In this document: positions 22,383-30,278 of the stretch, one piece after another
Layout: every line of letters starts with the position of its first letter
How positions within the stretch are numbered: position 1 is the first letter of the stretch
Assembly: GCA_045650425.1 (NCBI GenBank)
Contig: JAZRRD010000119.1
Coordinates: 1-33,465 of the forward strand
DNA length: 33,465 nucleotides
Source: RGIG1752 sp045650425
Lineage (GTDB): Bacteria > Bacillota_I > Bacilli_A > RF39 > UBA660
Direction: 5' to 3'
Notes under the pieces: model-generated
What the model was told of the DNA's origin: nothing
Database searches by the model: none
What the model saw: only the letters and a program-made list of their open reading frames with translations
Translations under genes and position numbers: made by a program

Positions 22383-22421
22383 TTCCAAAGCTATAAAATG
22401 AGTGCTTTCGATGAATTTTGG

Positions 22422-22450
22422 TTTACATTAAAAAATAACTTTGCTATAAT
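22422..22450 (+). promoter_or_regulatory. promoter of the helical-repeat operon
   Basis: TTTACA (22422-22427), a 17-bp spacer and TGC-TATAAT (-10 at 22445-22450). It is one of the strongest promoters in the window and is divergent from the ABC operon. Confidence 0.8.
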
Positions 22451-22477
22451 GATATGTAGAATAAAGGGTGTGTAAAT

Positions 22478-23557
22478 ATGAATATATTAACAAGTGAAGT
22501 TAGAAAATTATTAGATAAATTATATAATCTAAGAGGAGAAGACAGTGTAGTGCTTACTAAAATGGAAGAAGAAAAAAGTGCTGCTGAAGAAACCAAATTA
22601 AGAACTTCAAAAGAAAAAGAATCATTACAAGAAAAAATAAGTCGATTAGCTACTGAAGAAGCGTCTTTAAAAGAACAGGGTGAAAAATTAAGTTTAGTTT
22701 TAGCTAATATAAATGAAGCTGATTATCAAATAGTAATTGAGAGGTTAGGGTTAGATTTTAATCCAGAAGCTTTAAAATCAAAATTAGATAATAAACTACC
22801 TGAGACTATTAATGAAGTAGTAACAGAGGCTACTAAAGCTGAATCTAAGTTAAACGATGTAGAAAATGAAATGAATGATGCAATAACTAAAATTGAAGAA
22901 TTAGGTATTAGAAGAGATGCTGCTTTAGCATTACAAGATAAGTTAAATGAATTCTTTGAATTAGCATTAAATGGTAATATAAATATTACTAGAGATGAAA
23001 TTACATCTTTATTAGAAAAATTTGGCTTTACTGAAGAAGAACAAAGAGAAGCTGCAAAAATATTAATGTTTCCTGAAGATGCTTTATATGAATATGATAA
23101 AGAACAAAAAGGTGGAAAAAGTATTTCTGAAGTAATTCAAGAGGCTAAAGAGTATAGTGAAGATAATGTTGATTTAAGTGCTATAGCTTCAAATAATAGT
23201 AAAGATGATATTAAAACAACTATGCAAGAAGTTGGCCTTGATTATTTAGATTATACAAATTCAGATATAGAAAAAATAGCAGAATCTTATGATAAAGAAA
23301 TAATGAAAAATAATGTGGATTATGCTAAAACAGTTAATTTAGAATTAGATATATTTGCCAATAATATTAGTTTATTAACTGATAAAGAGTTTATTAGTAA
23401 AATGGAAAAATTATTTAGTCTAGAAAAAACATCTTTAGATATTTATTTAAATCCATCAGTACTAACAAAATATAGTTATAATGAATTAATTCATAATATA
23501 GAATTATTAGCTGAAAGTGGATTAGATCCTAAAAGGGTTCCACTAATGGCATTTTAG
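22478..23557 (+). CDS. coiled-coil and helical-repeat protein, unknown function
   Basis: 359 aa, not recognised. Residues ~1-75 and 100-150 are heptad-like coiled coils rich in Glu/Lys (VLTKMEEEKSAAEETKLRTSKEKESLQEKISRL). The C-terminal half is a series of ~35-residue helical units. IFANNISLLTDKEFISKMEKLFSLEKTSLD and YLNPSVLTKYSYNELIHNIELLAESGLDP align with each other by eye. This spacing recalls mTERF-like repeats. No signal peptide or membrane helix, so it is probably cytoplasmic. RBS AGGGTG. First of three genes spaced 17 and 3 bases apart. A structural or nucleic-acid-binding role is possible but unproven. Confidence 0.75.
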   Translation: MNILTSEVRKLLDKLYNLRGEDSVVLTKMEEEKSAAEETKLRTSKEKESLQEKISRLATEEASLKEQGEKLSLVLANINEADYQIVIERLGLDFNPEALKSKLDNKLPETINEVVTEATKAESKLNDVENEMNDAITKIEELGIRRDAALALQDKLNEFFELALNGNINITRDEITSLLEKFGFTEEEQREAAKILMFPEDALYEYDKEQKGGKSISEVIQEAKEYSEDNVDLSAIASNNSKDDIKTTMQEVGLDYLDYTNSDIEKIAESYDKEIMKNNVDYAKTVNLELDIFANNISLLTDKEFISKMEKLFSLEKTSLDIYLNPSVLTKYSYNELIHNIELLAESGLDPKRVPLMAF

Positions 23558-23574
23558 TTTAGGGGAGAGGTAAA

Positions 23575-24375
23575 ATGAATTTTACAATTGGTGATATTTT
23601 AAACTTGTTTAGTCAAGAAGAGGCTGAAAAAGTAACTGCCAAATATTTTATTAATGTGGTAATGGCTACAGAAAATCCAGAAAACACTAAAAATATATTT
23701 GATATTTTAAGCTATTGTGGATTAACATTTAAAGAAGCTATAGATATTAGGGTTTTAAGTATGAAAAGTGATGCGTTAAAAGCTACTATTGAACTTTGGA
23801 GAAAGGCTGACAAAATTCATTTAATAGAAAATAGTATTTCATATTTAAGATATAAAGCTGACCTTATTCTTTCAAGAATTCTGCTTTGTGATGCAGTAGG
23901 TAAAAGCTATCTCGATGAATATGGCAAAATTTTAAGTTTTGTTTTAAATGATGATGAATGGAATGAAGTTAAAAAAGGGCTTAACGTTGAAATGCCAGAT
24001 AACTTATCTTCAGCCATGAATGAAGAAGAACGAAAACCAGTCACTCTAATTGCAACATTTGACCAAGTTTTTGGCGAAGAAGTTGCTAAAAATATTGAAA
24101 CCGCATTAGTTTCTGAAGAAGCAGAATTAACTGATGAAAATTTTGATAGATATACATTTTTGGTTAATGCATATCATAATATAATTGCGGCTCTTTCAAG
24201 CGTGATGAATGTAGAAGTAGCAGAATTTTATATTAAAAATCTAATAACTTATACTGATTTAAATGATATTGAAATAGTTAAAACTGCAATAATTGGTTCT
24301 GGCTATGTTACCTTAGAAGATTTAAATTCTATGGAAGCTATAATAAATGAATTTTGTAATTCGAGGGGAAGGTAA
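23575..24375 (+). CDS. helical-repeat protein, second gene of the unknown operon
   Basis: 266 aa, not recognised. All-helical, acidic and soluble. The N-terminal half contains repeat-like units: NPENTKNIFDILSYCGLTFKEAIDIRVLSMKSDALKATIELWRKADKIHLIENSISYLRYKADLILSRI. These resemble in spacing the C-terminal repeats of the preceding protein. The second half (FDQVFGEEVAKNIETALVSEEAEL...) is similar in composition but less regular. The RBS is GGGGAGAGG. It ends in the RBS of the third gene, so all three are probably made together. Confidence 0.72.
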   Translation: MNFTIGDILNLFSQEEAEKVTAKYFINVVMATENPENTKNIFDILSYCGLTFKEAIDIRVLSMKSDALKATIELWRKADKIHLIENSISYLRYKADLILSRILLCDAVGKSYLDEYGKILSFVLNDDEWNEVKKGLNVEMPDNLSSAMNEEERKPVTLIATFDQVFGEEVAKNIETALVSEEAELTDENFDRYTFLVNAYHNIIAALSSVMNVEVAEFYIKNLITYTDLNDIEIVKTAIIGSGYVTLEDLNSMEAIINEFCNSRGR

Positions 24376-24378
24376 ATT

Positions 24379-24666
24379 ATGAAGTTTTTGGATAAAATGG
24401 GGTTTACTAAGGAAGAGATAGAAGAAATAACAAATAATACACCTGAACTAATACTTGAAAAAATAAAAGAACATCAAAAACTGGTATTAGCTAATCTTAC
24501 ATATTTAAAGGAATTAGGTGTTACAAACTATAAAAGAGTGTTTATCAATTATTATGATATGTTTTTAATGGATAATAGTAATTTTGTAAATATTTTTAAT
24601 CAATATGATAGAGATGATTTGATTGACAAAATTCAGAAAAACATTACTGTGATAGAATACTTATAA
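24379..24666 (+). CDS. small helical-repeat protein, third gene of the unknown operon
   Basis: 95 aa, not recognised. MGFTKEEIEEITNNTPELILEKIKEHQKLVLANLTYLKELGVTNYKRVFINYYDMFL is strikingly like mTERF-type repeat grammar (Pro-Glu-Leu-Ile, then a helix, then L-x-E-L-G-V). A second unit, NFVNIFNQYDRDDLIDKIQKNITVIEYL, follows. RBS GGGGAAGG lies in the end of the previous gene. The stop codon overlaps the start of an intrinsic terminator. It may be a one- or two-repeat partner of the larger proteins. Confidence 0.75.
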   Translation: MKFLDKMGFTKEEIEEITNNTPELILEKIKEHQKLVLANLTYLKELGVTNYKRVFINYYDMFLMDNSNFVNIFNQYDRDDLIDKIQKNITVIEYL

Positions 24667-24689
24667 CTGGAGAAATTCCAGTTTTTTTT
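24665..24689 (+). terminator. terminator of the helical-repeat operon
   Basis: AACTGGA (24665-24671) pairs with TCCAGTT (24677-24683) over a 5-nt loop, with a T8 tail. Confidence 0.88.
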
Positions 24690-24721
24690 CATTTCTTTTT
24701 CTTTATTTAAAGTAAGTCAAA

Positions 24722-24730
24722 TGATATAAT
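24722..24730 (+). promoter_or_regulatory. pcrA promoter, extended -10
   Basis: TGATATAAT, 23 bases before the ATG at 24754. Confidence 0.65.
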
Positions 24731-24753
24731 ATTATTGGTTAGGATTGATTACA

Positions 24754-26841
24754 ATGAACATAAAAGAAAACTTAAATATTAATCAATTGGAGGCAGTAAA
24801 TATTAAAGAAGGGCCTTGTTTAGTTATAGCTGGTGCAGGTAGTGGTAAAACAAAAGTATTAACTACTAGAATTGCTAATTTAATTAATTCTGGAATACCT
24901 TCATATAACATTTTGGCTATAACATTTACTAATAAAGCTGCTAAAGAAATGAAAGAAAGGTTAAATAAAATAGTTGATGATAACTATGCTTTTGTAGGTA
25001 CATTTCATTCATTAGGACTTAAATTAATTCGTGAAAATGTTGAAGTTTTAGGTCTTCAAAAGAACTTTACTATTTTAGATGGCGAAGATGTTTTAAGTAT
25101 AATTAAGAAAATAATGAAAAATAAAGGTTTTGATGCTAAAGACGCTGCTCCCTCTTATATTAGAAATAGAATTAGTTTTATCAAAAATGAAATGTTGACT
25201 CATTCTGAAATCGAAAAGTTTTTTAATACACCGCCGGAAAAAGTTGCTCAAGAAATATATTTAGAATACGAAACTACTTTAAAAAGAAATAACTCAGTTG
25301 ATTTTGATGATTTATTAAAATTGCCAGTAAAATTATTTGAAGAAAATCCTGAAGTGTTAGAAAAATATCAAGAAAAGTTCAAGTATATTTTAATTGATGA
25401 GTATCAAGATACAAATGAGGTGCAATATCGATTAACTAAATTATTGGCTAAAAAACATAACAATATATTTATAGTAGGAGACCCAAATCAATCAATATAT
25501 GCATTTAGACATGCTAATTTTAAAAATATACTTAATTTTGAAAATGATTATCCTGGTGCAAAAGTTATTACATTAAATCAAAATTATCGAAGCACAAATA
25601 TGATATTAAATGCTGCAAATTCAGTCATAAAAAATAATATTGAGAGAAAAGATGTAGATTTATTCAGCGAGTGTGGTGATGGAGTAAAATTAAAATATTT
25701 ACAAAGTTATGATGAAAAACACGAAATAACTTTAATTATTGAAGAAATTCATAAATTGCTAAAAGAAGGATACAGTAAAAATGATATTGCAGTTTTTTAT
25801 AGAACAAATGCTCAATCGCGTGTTATTGAAGAAATGTTTTTAAAAAGCGATATCGGTATCAAAGTTGTAGGAAGTTATTATTTTTATGCTCGTAAAGAGA
25901 TTAAAGATTTACTATGCTATTTAAGACTTATTTATAATCCACACGATGAAATTAGTTTAAAAAGAGTTATTAATGTGCCAAAAAGAGGAATTGGAGCTAA
26001 AACAATTGAAGATTTAGAAAAAGAAGCGTATCAAGAAAATAAATCGATGTTTGATACTATATCTAAAGGAAAAGAATTATTATTTAAAAATATAATCTTA
26101 GAACTTCAAAAAGATAGTGAAAACATGTCATTAACAGAGCTTATTGATGCTGTTATAACTAAAAGTAAAATGAAAGAAGAGTTAGAAAATGAAAAAACTC
26201 TTGAGGCTGAGCTAAGACTTGATAACTTAATGGAATTTAAAAGTATAACTGCTTCTTTTGAAGAAAGAACTGGAAGTGTTAACTTAGGTGATTTCCTAGA
26301 AGAATTAAGTCTTGTTGCTGATATCGAAGAACATAAAAATAATGATGATGTAGTTACTTTGATGACTCTACATAGTGCTAAAGGACTTGAATTTAAAGCT
26401 GTTTTTATAACAGGAATGGAAGAGGGAATATTTCCACATGCAAATTCATTTTTGGAAGAAAATGGTCTAGAAGAAGAAAGACGTTTATGTTATGTGGGTA
26501 TAACTCGTGCTAAAGAAAGATTATATTTAACAAATGCAAAAAAAAGAATGCTTTATGGAAGAGAAAATCAAAATCCACCTAGTAGATTCTTAAAAGAAAT
26601 AGATGATACATTGATTGAACAGACTAATGCAAGCATTAAAGAAGAAAAAACTATTGACAAAAAAGAAATGTATTCATCTGAAGAAGTTGATTATCAAAAA
26701 GGTGAAGTAGTATTCCATACTATTTATGGAAGAGGGGTTGTCCTAGATTTTGATGATAAATATGTTTCTATTGCGTTTGCTAAAAATTATGGAATAAAGA
26801 AATTAATGAAAAATCACAAAAGTATAAAGAAAGGAAATTAA
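24754..26841 (+). CDS. pcrA: ATP-dependent DNA helicase PcrA/UvrD
   Basis: 695 aa, superfamily 1A 3'-5' helicase used in repair, replication restart and removal of RecA filaments. The Q motif LNINQLEAV is followed by Walker A AGAGSGKT (residues 26-33), TFTNKAAKEMKER (Ia), VDFDDLL, ILIDEYQDTNEVQY (II), GDPNQSIYAFRHA (III), LNQNYRS (IV), LMTLHSAKGLEF (V) and YVGITRAKERLYL (VI). The C-terminal Tudor-like domain is FHTIYGRGVVLDF...ISIAF-like (residues ~650-690). ATG 24754 is chosen because AGGA at 24741-24744 is 9 bases upstream; the TTG at 24745 is too close. It precedes a nucleotidyltransferase gene and ligA; pcrA-ligA linkage is common in Bacilli. Confidence 0.97.
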   Translation: MNIKENLNINQLEAVNIKEGPCLVIAGAGSGKTKVLTTRIANLINSGIPSYNILAITFTNKAAKEMKERLNKIVDDNYAFVGTFHSLGLKLIRENVEVLGLQKNFTILDGEDVLSIIKKIMKNKGFDAKDAAPSYIRNRISFIKNEMLTHSEIEKFFNTPPEKVAQEIYLEYETTLKRNNSVDFDDLLKLPVKLFEENPEVLEKYQEKFKYILIDEYQDTNEVQYRLTKLLAKKHNNIFIVGDPNQSIYAFRHANFKNILNFENDYPGAKVITLNQNYRSTNMILNAANSVIKNNIERKDVDLFSECGDGVKLKYLQSYDEKHEITLIIEEIHKLLKEGYSKNDIAVFYRTNAQSRVIEEMFLKSDIGIKVVGSYYFYARKEIKDLLCYLRLIYNPHDEISLKRVINVPKRGIGAKTIEDLEKEAYQENKSMFDTISKGKELLFKNIILELQKDSENMSLTELIDAVITKSKMKEELENEKTLEAELRLDNLMEFKSITASFEERTGSVNLGDFLEELSLVADIEEHKNNDDVVTLMTLHSAKGLEFKAVFITGMEEGIFPHANSFLEENGLEEERRLCYVGITRAKERLYLTNAKKRMLYGRENQNPPSRFLKEIDDTLIEQTNASIKEEKTIDKKEMYSSEEVDYQKGEVVFHTIYGRGVVLDFDDKYVSIAFAKNYGIKKLMKNHKSIKKGN

Positions 26842-26843
26842 TT

Positions 26844-27749
26844 ATGAAAGAAGATTTAACATTAGTAGTTATGGCTGCTGGAATGGGTAGTCGTTTTGGA
26901 GGATTAAAACAAATAGAACCAGTAGGACTAAACGGAGAGTTTATTTTAGATTATTCTGCTTACGATGCAAAAAAAGCAGGATATAATAAAGTAGTTTTTG
27001 TTATCAAGGAAGAAATGCTTGATATATTTAAAGAAACTGTAGGCAAAAGAATTGCTGATAAAATTGAGGTTGAATATGCATTTCAAAAAATGGATGCTAT
27101 ACCTGCTGGATTTAAAGTGCCAGAAGACCGTGTAAAACCATGGGGAACGGTTCAAGCAATTTTAGCCGCTAAAGATTATGTTAAGGGCTCGTTTTCTGTA
27201 ATTAATGCAGATGACTATTATGGTCCTGAAGCTTATGAAACTGCTTATACTTTTTTCCAAAATAGCAAAAATGAACATGAATATGCATGTGTAACTTATC
27301 CATATTCACAAACTAGTAGTAAATTTGGAAGTGTAAAAAGAGCAACTTGTTATATGGAGGATGACTATATTGTTAAAATGATTGAATGTTCTATCTCTAC
27401 AGTGGATGGCAAAGCTCATTGTGAACCATTAGATGGTAGTGAACCTTATGATACAGATATAAATCATCCTGTAAGTATGAATATGTATTGTTTTAAAAAT
27501 AATTTCTTTAATTATTTAGAAGAATTCTTTCAAGAGTTTTTTGAAAAATCTGAAAATTTAAGTAAGGATGAAGCGTTACTACCAGATTGTGTAACTAAAA
27601 ATATTAATAATGGTAACATTGTGCTAAAAAATGAAATAACTACGGGAAAATGGCTTGGAGTAACCTATAAAGAAGACTTACCATTTGTAAAAGAATCAAT
27701 CAAAAAACTTATTGAAGATGGAGTTTACAACGAAGATTTATGGGGCTAA
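26844..27749 (+). CDS. sugar-phosphate nucleotidyltransferase family protein
   Basis: 301 aa. The N-terminal VVMAAGMGSRFGGLKQIEPVG is the GxGxRx-type nucleotide-binding loop of NTP transferases, with the expected Lys downstream. GTVQAILAAKDYV and INADDYYG (the metal-binding Asp pair) follow. SVSMNMYCF-like VSMNMYCFKNNFF also fits the hexose-1-phosphate nucleotidyltransferase fold. The substrate is uncertain; cell-surface sugar activation (glucose-1-P or similar) is the likeliest role. It lies two bases after pcrA and one base before the ligA ATG, so it is inserted into a pcrA-ligA operon. Confidence 0.82.
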   Translation: MKEDLTLVVMAAGMGSRFGGLKQIEPVGLNGEFILDYSAYDAKKAGYNKVVFVIKEEMLDIFKETVGKRIADKIEVEYAFQKMDAIPAGFKVPEDRVKPWGTVQAILAAKDYVKGSFSVINADDYYGPEAYETAYTFFQNSKNEHEYACVTYPYSQTSSKFGSVKRATCYMEDDYIVKMIECSISTVDGKAHCEPLDGSEPYDTDINHPVSMNMYCFKNNFFNYLEEFFQEFFEKSENLSKDEALLPDCVTKNINNGNIVLKNEITTGKWLGVTYKEDLPFVKESIKKLIEDGVYNEDLWG

Positions 27750-27750
27750 C

Positions 27751-29733
27751 ATGAACAATAAACAAAAAAGAGTTAAAGAACTAGTAAATATTATTAATGA
27801 AGCAAACTATAAATATTATGTTTTAGATAATCCTGATATAACTGATCAAGAATATGATAGTTTATATAGAGAATTACAAAATTTAGAGGAAAATAATCCA
27901 GAATTAATTTTGCCTGAAAGCCCAACACAAAGAGTTGGCTCTGTGATTATTGATAAATTTGAAAAGGTTAGTCATAAAATTCCAATGATGTCATTATCAG
28001 ATGTATTTAATTTTGACGAAGTTATAGAATTTGATGAAAGAATACAAAAAGAAAATATTACTCCAGAATACGTTTGTGAATTAAAAATTGATGGCTTAAG
28101 CGTCTCTTTGCAATATGAAAAAGGTATTTTGGTGAAAGCTGCGACTAGAGGAAATGGTGTTATTGGTGAAGATATAACACATAATGTTAAAACTATTAAA
28201 ACTGTACCTTTAAAAATAAAAGAGGAAATAGATATTGAAGTTCGTGGCGAAATATTCATGAGTAAAGATACTCTTTCGAAAATAAATGAAGAACGAAAAG
28301 ATAAAAATCTTCCGCTATTACAAAATGTTAGAAATGCTGCTGCAGGCAGTGTAAGACAATTAGATTCTAAAGTGGCTCAACAAAGAAATTTAGATGTTTG
28401 GATATATCATTTACCAAACCCTCTCGATTATGGCTTAAAAACTCAAAGTGAATCATTAGAGTTTATGAAGAGTTTAGGTTTTAAGGTTAATCCAAATAAT
28501 AGATTAGTAAAAAATATTAATGAAGTTATTTCTTATATTGAAGACTATACTGAAAAAAGAAATGACTTGCCTTATGAAATAGATGGTGTTGTCATTAAAG
28601 TAAATGATATTAACAATCAAAAAAAATTAGGATTTACTGCCCATCACCCAAAATGGGCAACAGCTTATAAATTTCCTGCAATAGAAGTGTTAACAGAATT
28701 AGAAGATATTATATTTACTGTTGGAAGAACCGGCAAAATTATACCAAATGCCGTTTTAAGACCTGTAGTGCTAATGGGTTCTGTAATCAAAAGAGCGACC
28801 TTGCATAATGAAGATTATGTAATAAATAAAGATTTACACATTAAAGATATAGTATCAATTAGAAAAGCGGGAGATGTTATTCCCGAAGTTGTAGAAGCTA
28901 AACCAGAAAGAAGAACTGGTAAAGAAATACCTTTTAAAATGATAGATTTTTGTCCAATGTGTAAAGGTCAAATAACCAGATTAGAAGGACAAAGCGATTA
29001 TTATTGTATAAATGAACATTGCCCTGCTAAAAATATCGAACGTTTAATTCATTTTGTTTCTAGGGGTGCTATGAATATTGATGGTTTAGGAAGTCAAATA
29101 GTCGAAGATTTATATAATTTAGGTTTTATTAAAGAAATTCCGGATTTTTATAAACTAAAAAATTATAAAGAAGAAATAATAGCTATAGAAGGTTATGGAA
29201 ATAAGAGTTTTGAAAATATGATTGAAGCAATCGAGCATAGCAAAAAAAATAGCTTAGAAAAACTTATTTTTGGCTTAGGAATATTAGGGATTGGTAGTAA
29301 AACCGCTAAACTATTAGCTAGTACCTATAAAAATATTGATGAATTAAAAAAAGCAACTTATGAAGAACTTAGAGGAATTAGAGATATCGGTGAAATTTTA
29401 GCTACAAATTTAACTGAATTTTTTAACGATGAAAATAATTTAAAAATAATCGAAGAATTAAAAACTTATAATTTAAATATGAATTATATCTCAGAAAGGA
29501 TTATTAATCCAAACTTTGAAGGGAAAAAATTTGTTATTACAGGAACCATTTCCTTCATTGGTAGAAATGAATTAAAAGAAATAATTGAATCTTCCGGAGG
29601 AAAAACAATTGACAGTGTAAGTAAAAATACTGATGTAGTTATTGTAGGTGATAGTCCGGGTAGTAAGTTTACAAAAGCCAAAGAATTAAATATTGAAATT
29701 TGGAATGAGGAAATTTTAAAAGAAAAGTTATAA
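27751..29733 (+). CDS. ligA: NAD-dependent DNA ligase LigA
   Basis: 660 aa, full length. LigA seals nicks in replication and repair using NAD+. Domain Ia is seen as YKYYVLDNPDITDQEYDSLYREL. The adenylation Lys112 lies in CELKIDGL. The OB fold, a four-Cys zinc site (CPMC...YCINEHC), helix-hairpin-helix repeats and a C-terminal BRCT domain (GKKFVITGTIS...SSGGKTIDSVSKNTDVVIVGDSPGSK) follow in the normal order. ATG 27751 starts one base after the upstream stop. A longer in-frame start inside the previous gene is unlikely because YYVLD-type ligases begin here. Confidence 0.97.
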   Translation: MNNKQKRVKELVNIINEANYKYYVLDNPDITDQEYDSLYRELQNLEENNPELILPESPTQRVGSVIIDKFEKVSHKIPMMSLSDVFNFDEVIEFDERIQKENITPEYVCELKIDGLSVSLQYEKGILVKAATRGNGVIGEDITHNVKTIKTVPLKIKEEIDIEVRGEIFMSKDTLSKINEERKDKNLPLLQNVRNAAAGSVRQLDSKVAQQRNLDVWIYHLPNPLDYGLKTQSESLEFMKSLGFKVNPNNRLVKNINEVISYIEDYTEKRNDLPYEIDGVVIKVNDINNQKKLGFTAHHPKWATAYKFPAIEVLTELEDIIFTVGRTGKIIPNAVLRPVVLMGSVIKRATLHNEDYVINKDLHIKDIVSIRKAGDVIPEVVEAKPERRTGKEIPFKMIDFCPMCKGQITRLEGQSDYYCINEHCPAKNIERLIHFVSRGAMNIDGLGSQIVEDLYNLGFIKEIPDFYKLKNYKEEIIAIEGYGNKSFENMIEAIEHSKKNSLEKLIFGLGILGIGSKTAKLLASTYKNIDELKKATYEELRGIRDIGEILATNLTEFFNDENNLKIIEELKTYNLNMNYISERIINPNFEGKKFVITGTISFIGRNELKEIIESSGGKTIDSVSKNTDVVIVGDSPGSKFTKAKELNIEIWNEEILKEKL

Positions 29734-29734
29734 T

Positions 29735-29763
29735 TTGATAATATAAATATAATGTAGTATAAT
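29735..29763 (+). promoter_or_regulatory. promoter of the 29788 operon
   Basis: TTGATA (29735-29740), a 17-bp spacer and TATAAT (29758-29763), immediately after ligA. Confidence 0.75.
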
Positions 29764-29787
29764 AAATTTACTCAATAGAGGTGAAAA

Positions 29788-30273
29788 ATGAAAAAGTTAA
29801 AAGATATATGGCGTAACAATCGAATTCTATTTGTATTATTTATAATACTTGTAATTTGTTTTATAGCTATCGTAACCGTAGCACTAACGTATTTTGTTGG
29901 TTCGGAAAATAGCCCTTATGGAAATAGATTAGATAATAAAGTTGAATTGCCTAATAATTTTGAAAAAGACATGATAACAAAACTTAAGGAAGATGAAGAA
30001 ATTCAAAATGCTAATGTTAGATTAGCAATAAGAACTATTTATGTCACTATTGATTTTGTTCCAGGAGTATCTTTAGAAAAAGCCCAACAAAAAGCAGTTG
30101 AATCTTTACAGGAAGTAGACGAAAATATATTTGAATATTACGATTTTAATTATATTTTAACAGAAGAAACTACTGAAGATAATAAAGGATTTACAATAAT
30201 GGGAGCAAGAAATTCTTATGGTACAGGTTTTATTTGGAACAATAATAATATAGAAACTGATGAGAAAGAGTAG
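29788..30273 (+). CDS. membrane-anchored protein of unknown function
   Basis: 161 aa, not recognised. One N-terminal membrane helix (about 14-36; LFVLFIILVICFIAIVTVALTYFV) is followed by an extracellular domain. It contains VRLAIRTIYVTIDFVPGVSLEKAQQKAVESLQEVDENIFEYYDFNYILTEE, a beta-alpha-beta arrangement, then FTIMGARNSYGTGFIWNNN. No Cys or lipobox. RBS GAGGTG; own promoter. It precedes the GGDEF-receptor gene by 5 bases, so it is probably a partner of that sensor. In Staphylococcus camS follows ligA, but this protein is too short and dissimilar to be called CamS. Confidence 0.7.
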   Translation: MKKLKDIWRNNRILFVLFIILVICFIAIVTVALTYFVGSENSPYGNRLDNKVELPNNFEKDMITKLKEDEEIQNANVRLAIRTIYVTIDFVPGVSLEKAQQKAVESLQEVDENIFEYYDFNYILTEETTEDNKGFTIMGARNSYGTGFIWNNNNIETDEKE

Positions 30274-30278
30274 TGTGT

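Noticed and set aside
22349..22477. Possible TPP or other riboswitch upstream of the ABC operon
   Set aside because: The region is only ~130 bases, shared with a divergent promoter, and shows no conserved riboswitch core such as the TPP CUGAGA motif.
29788..30273. CamS, which follows ligA in Staphylococcus
   Set aside because: The protein is 161 aa, lacks a lipobox and shows no CamS-like repeats.
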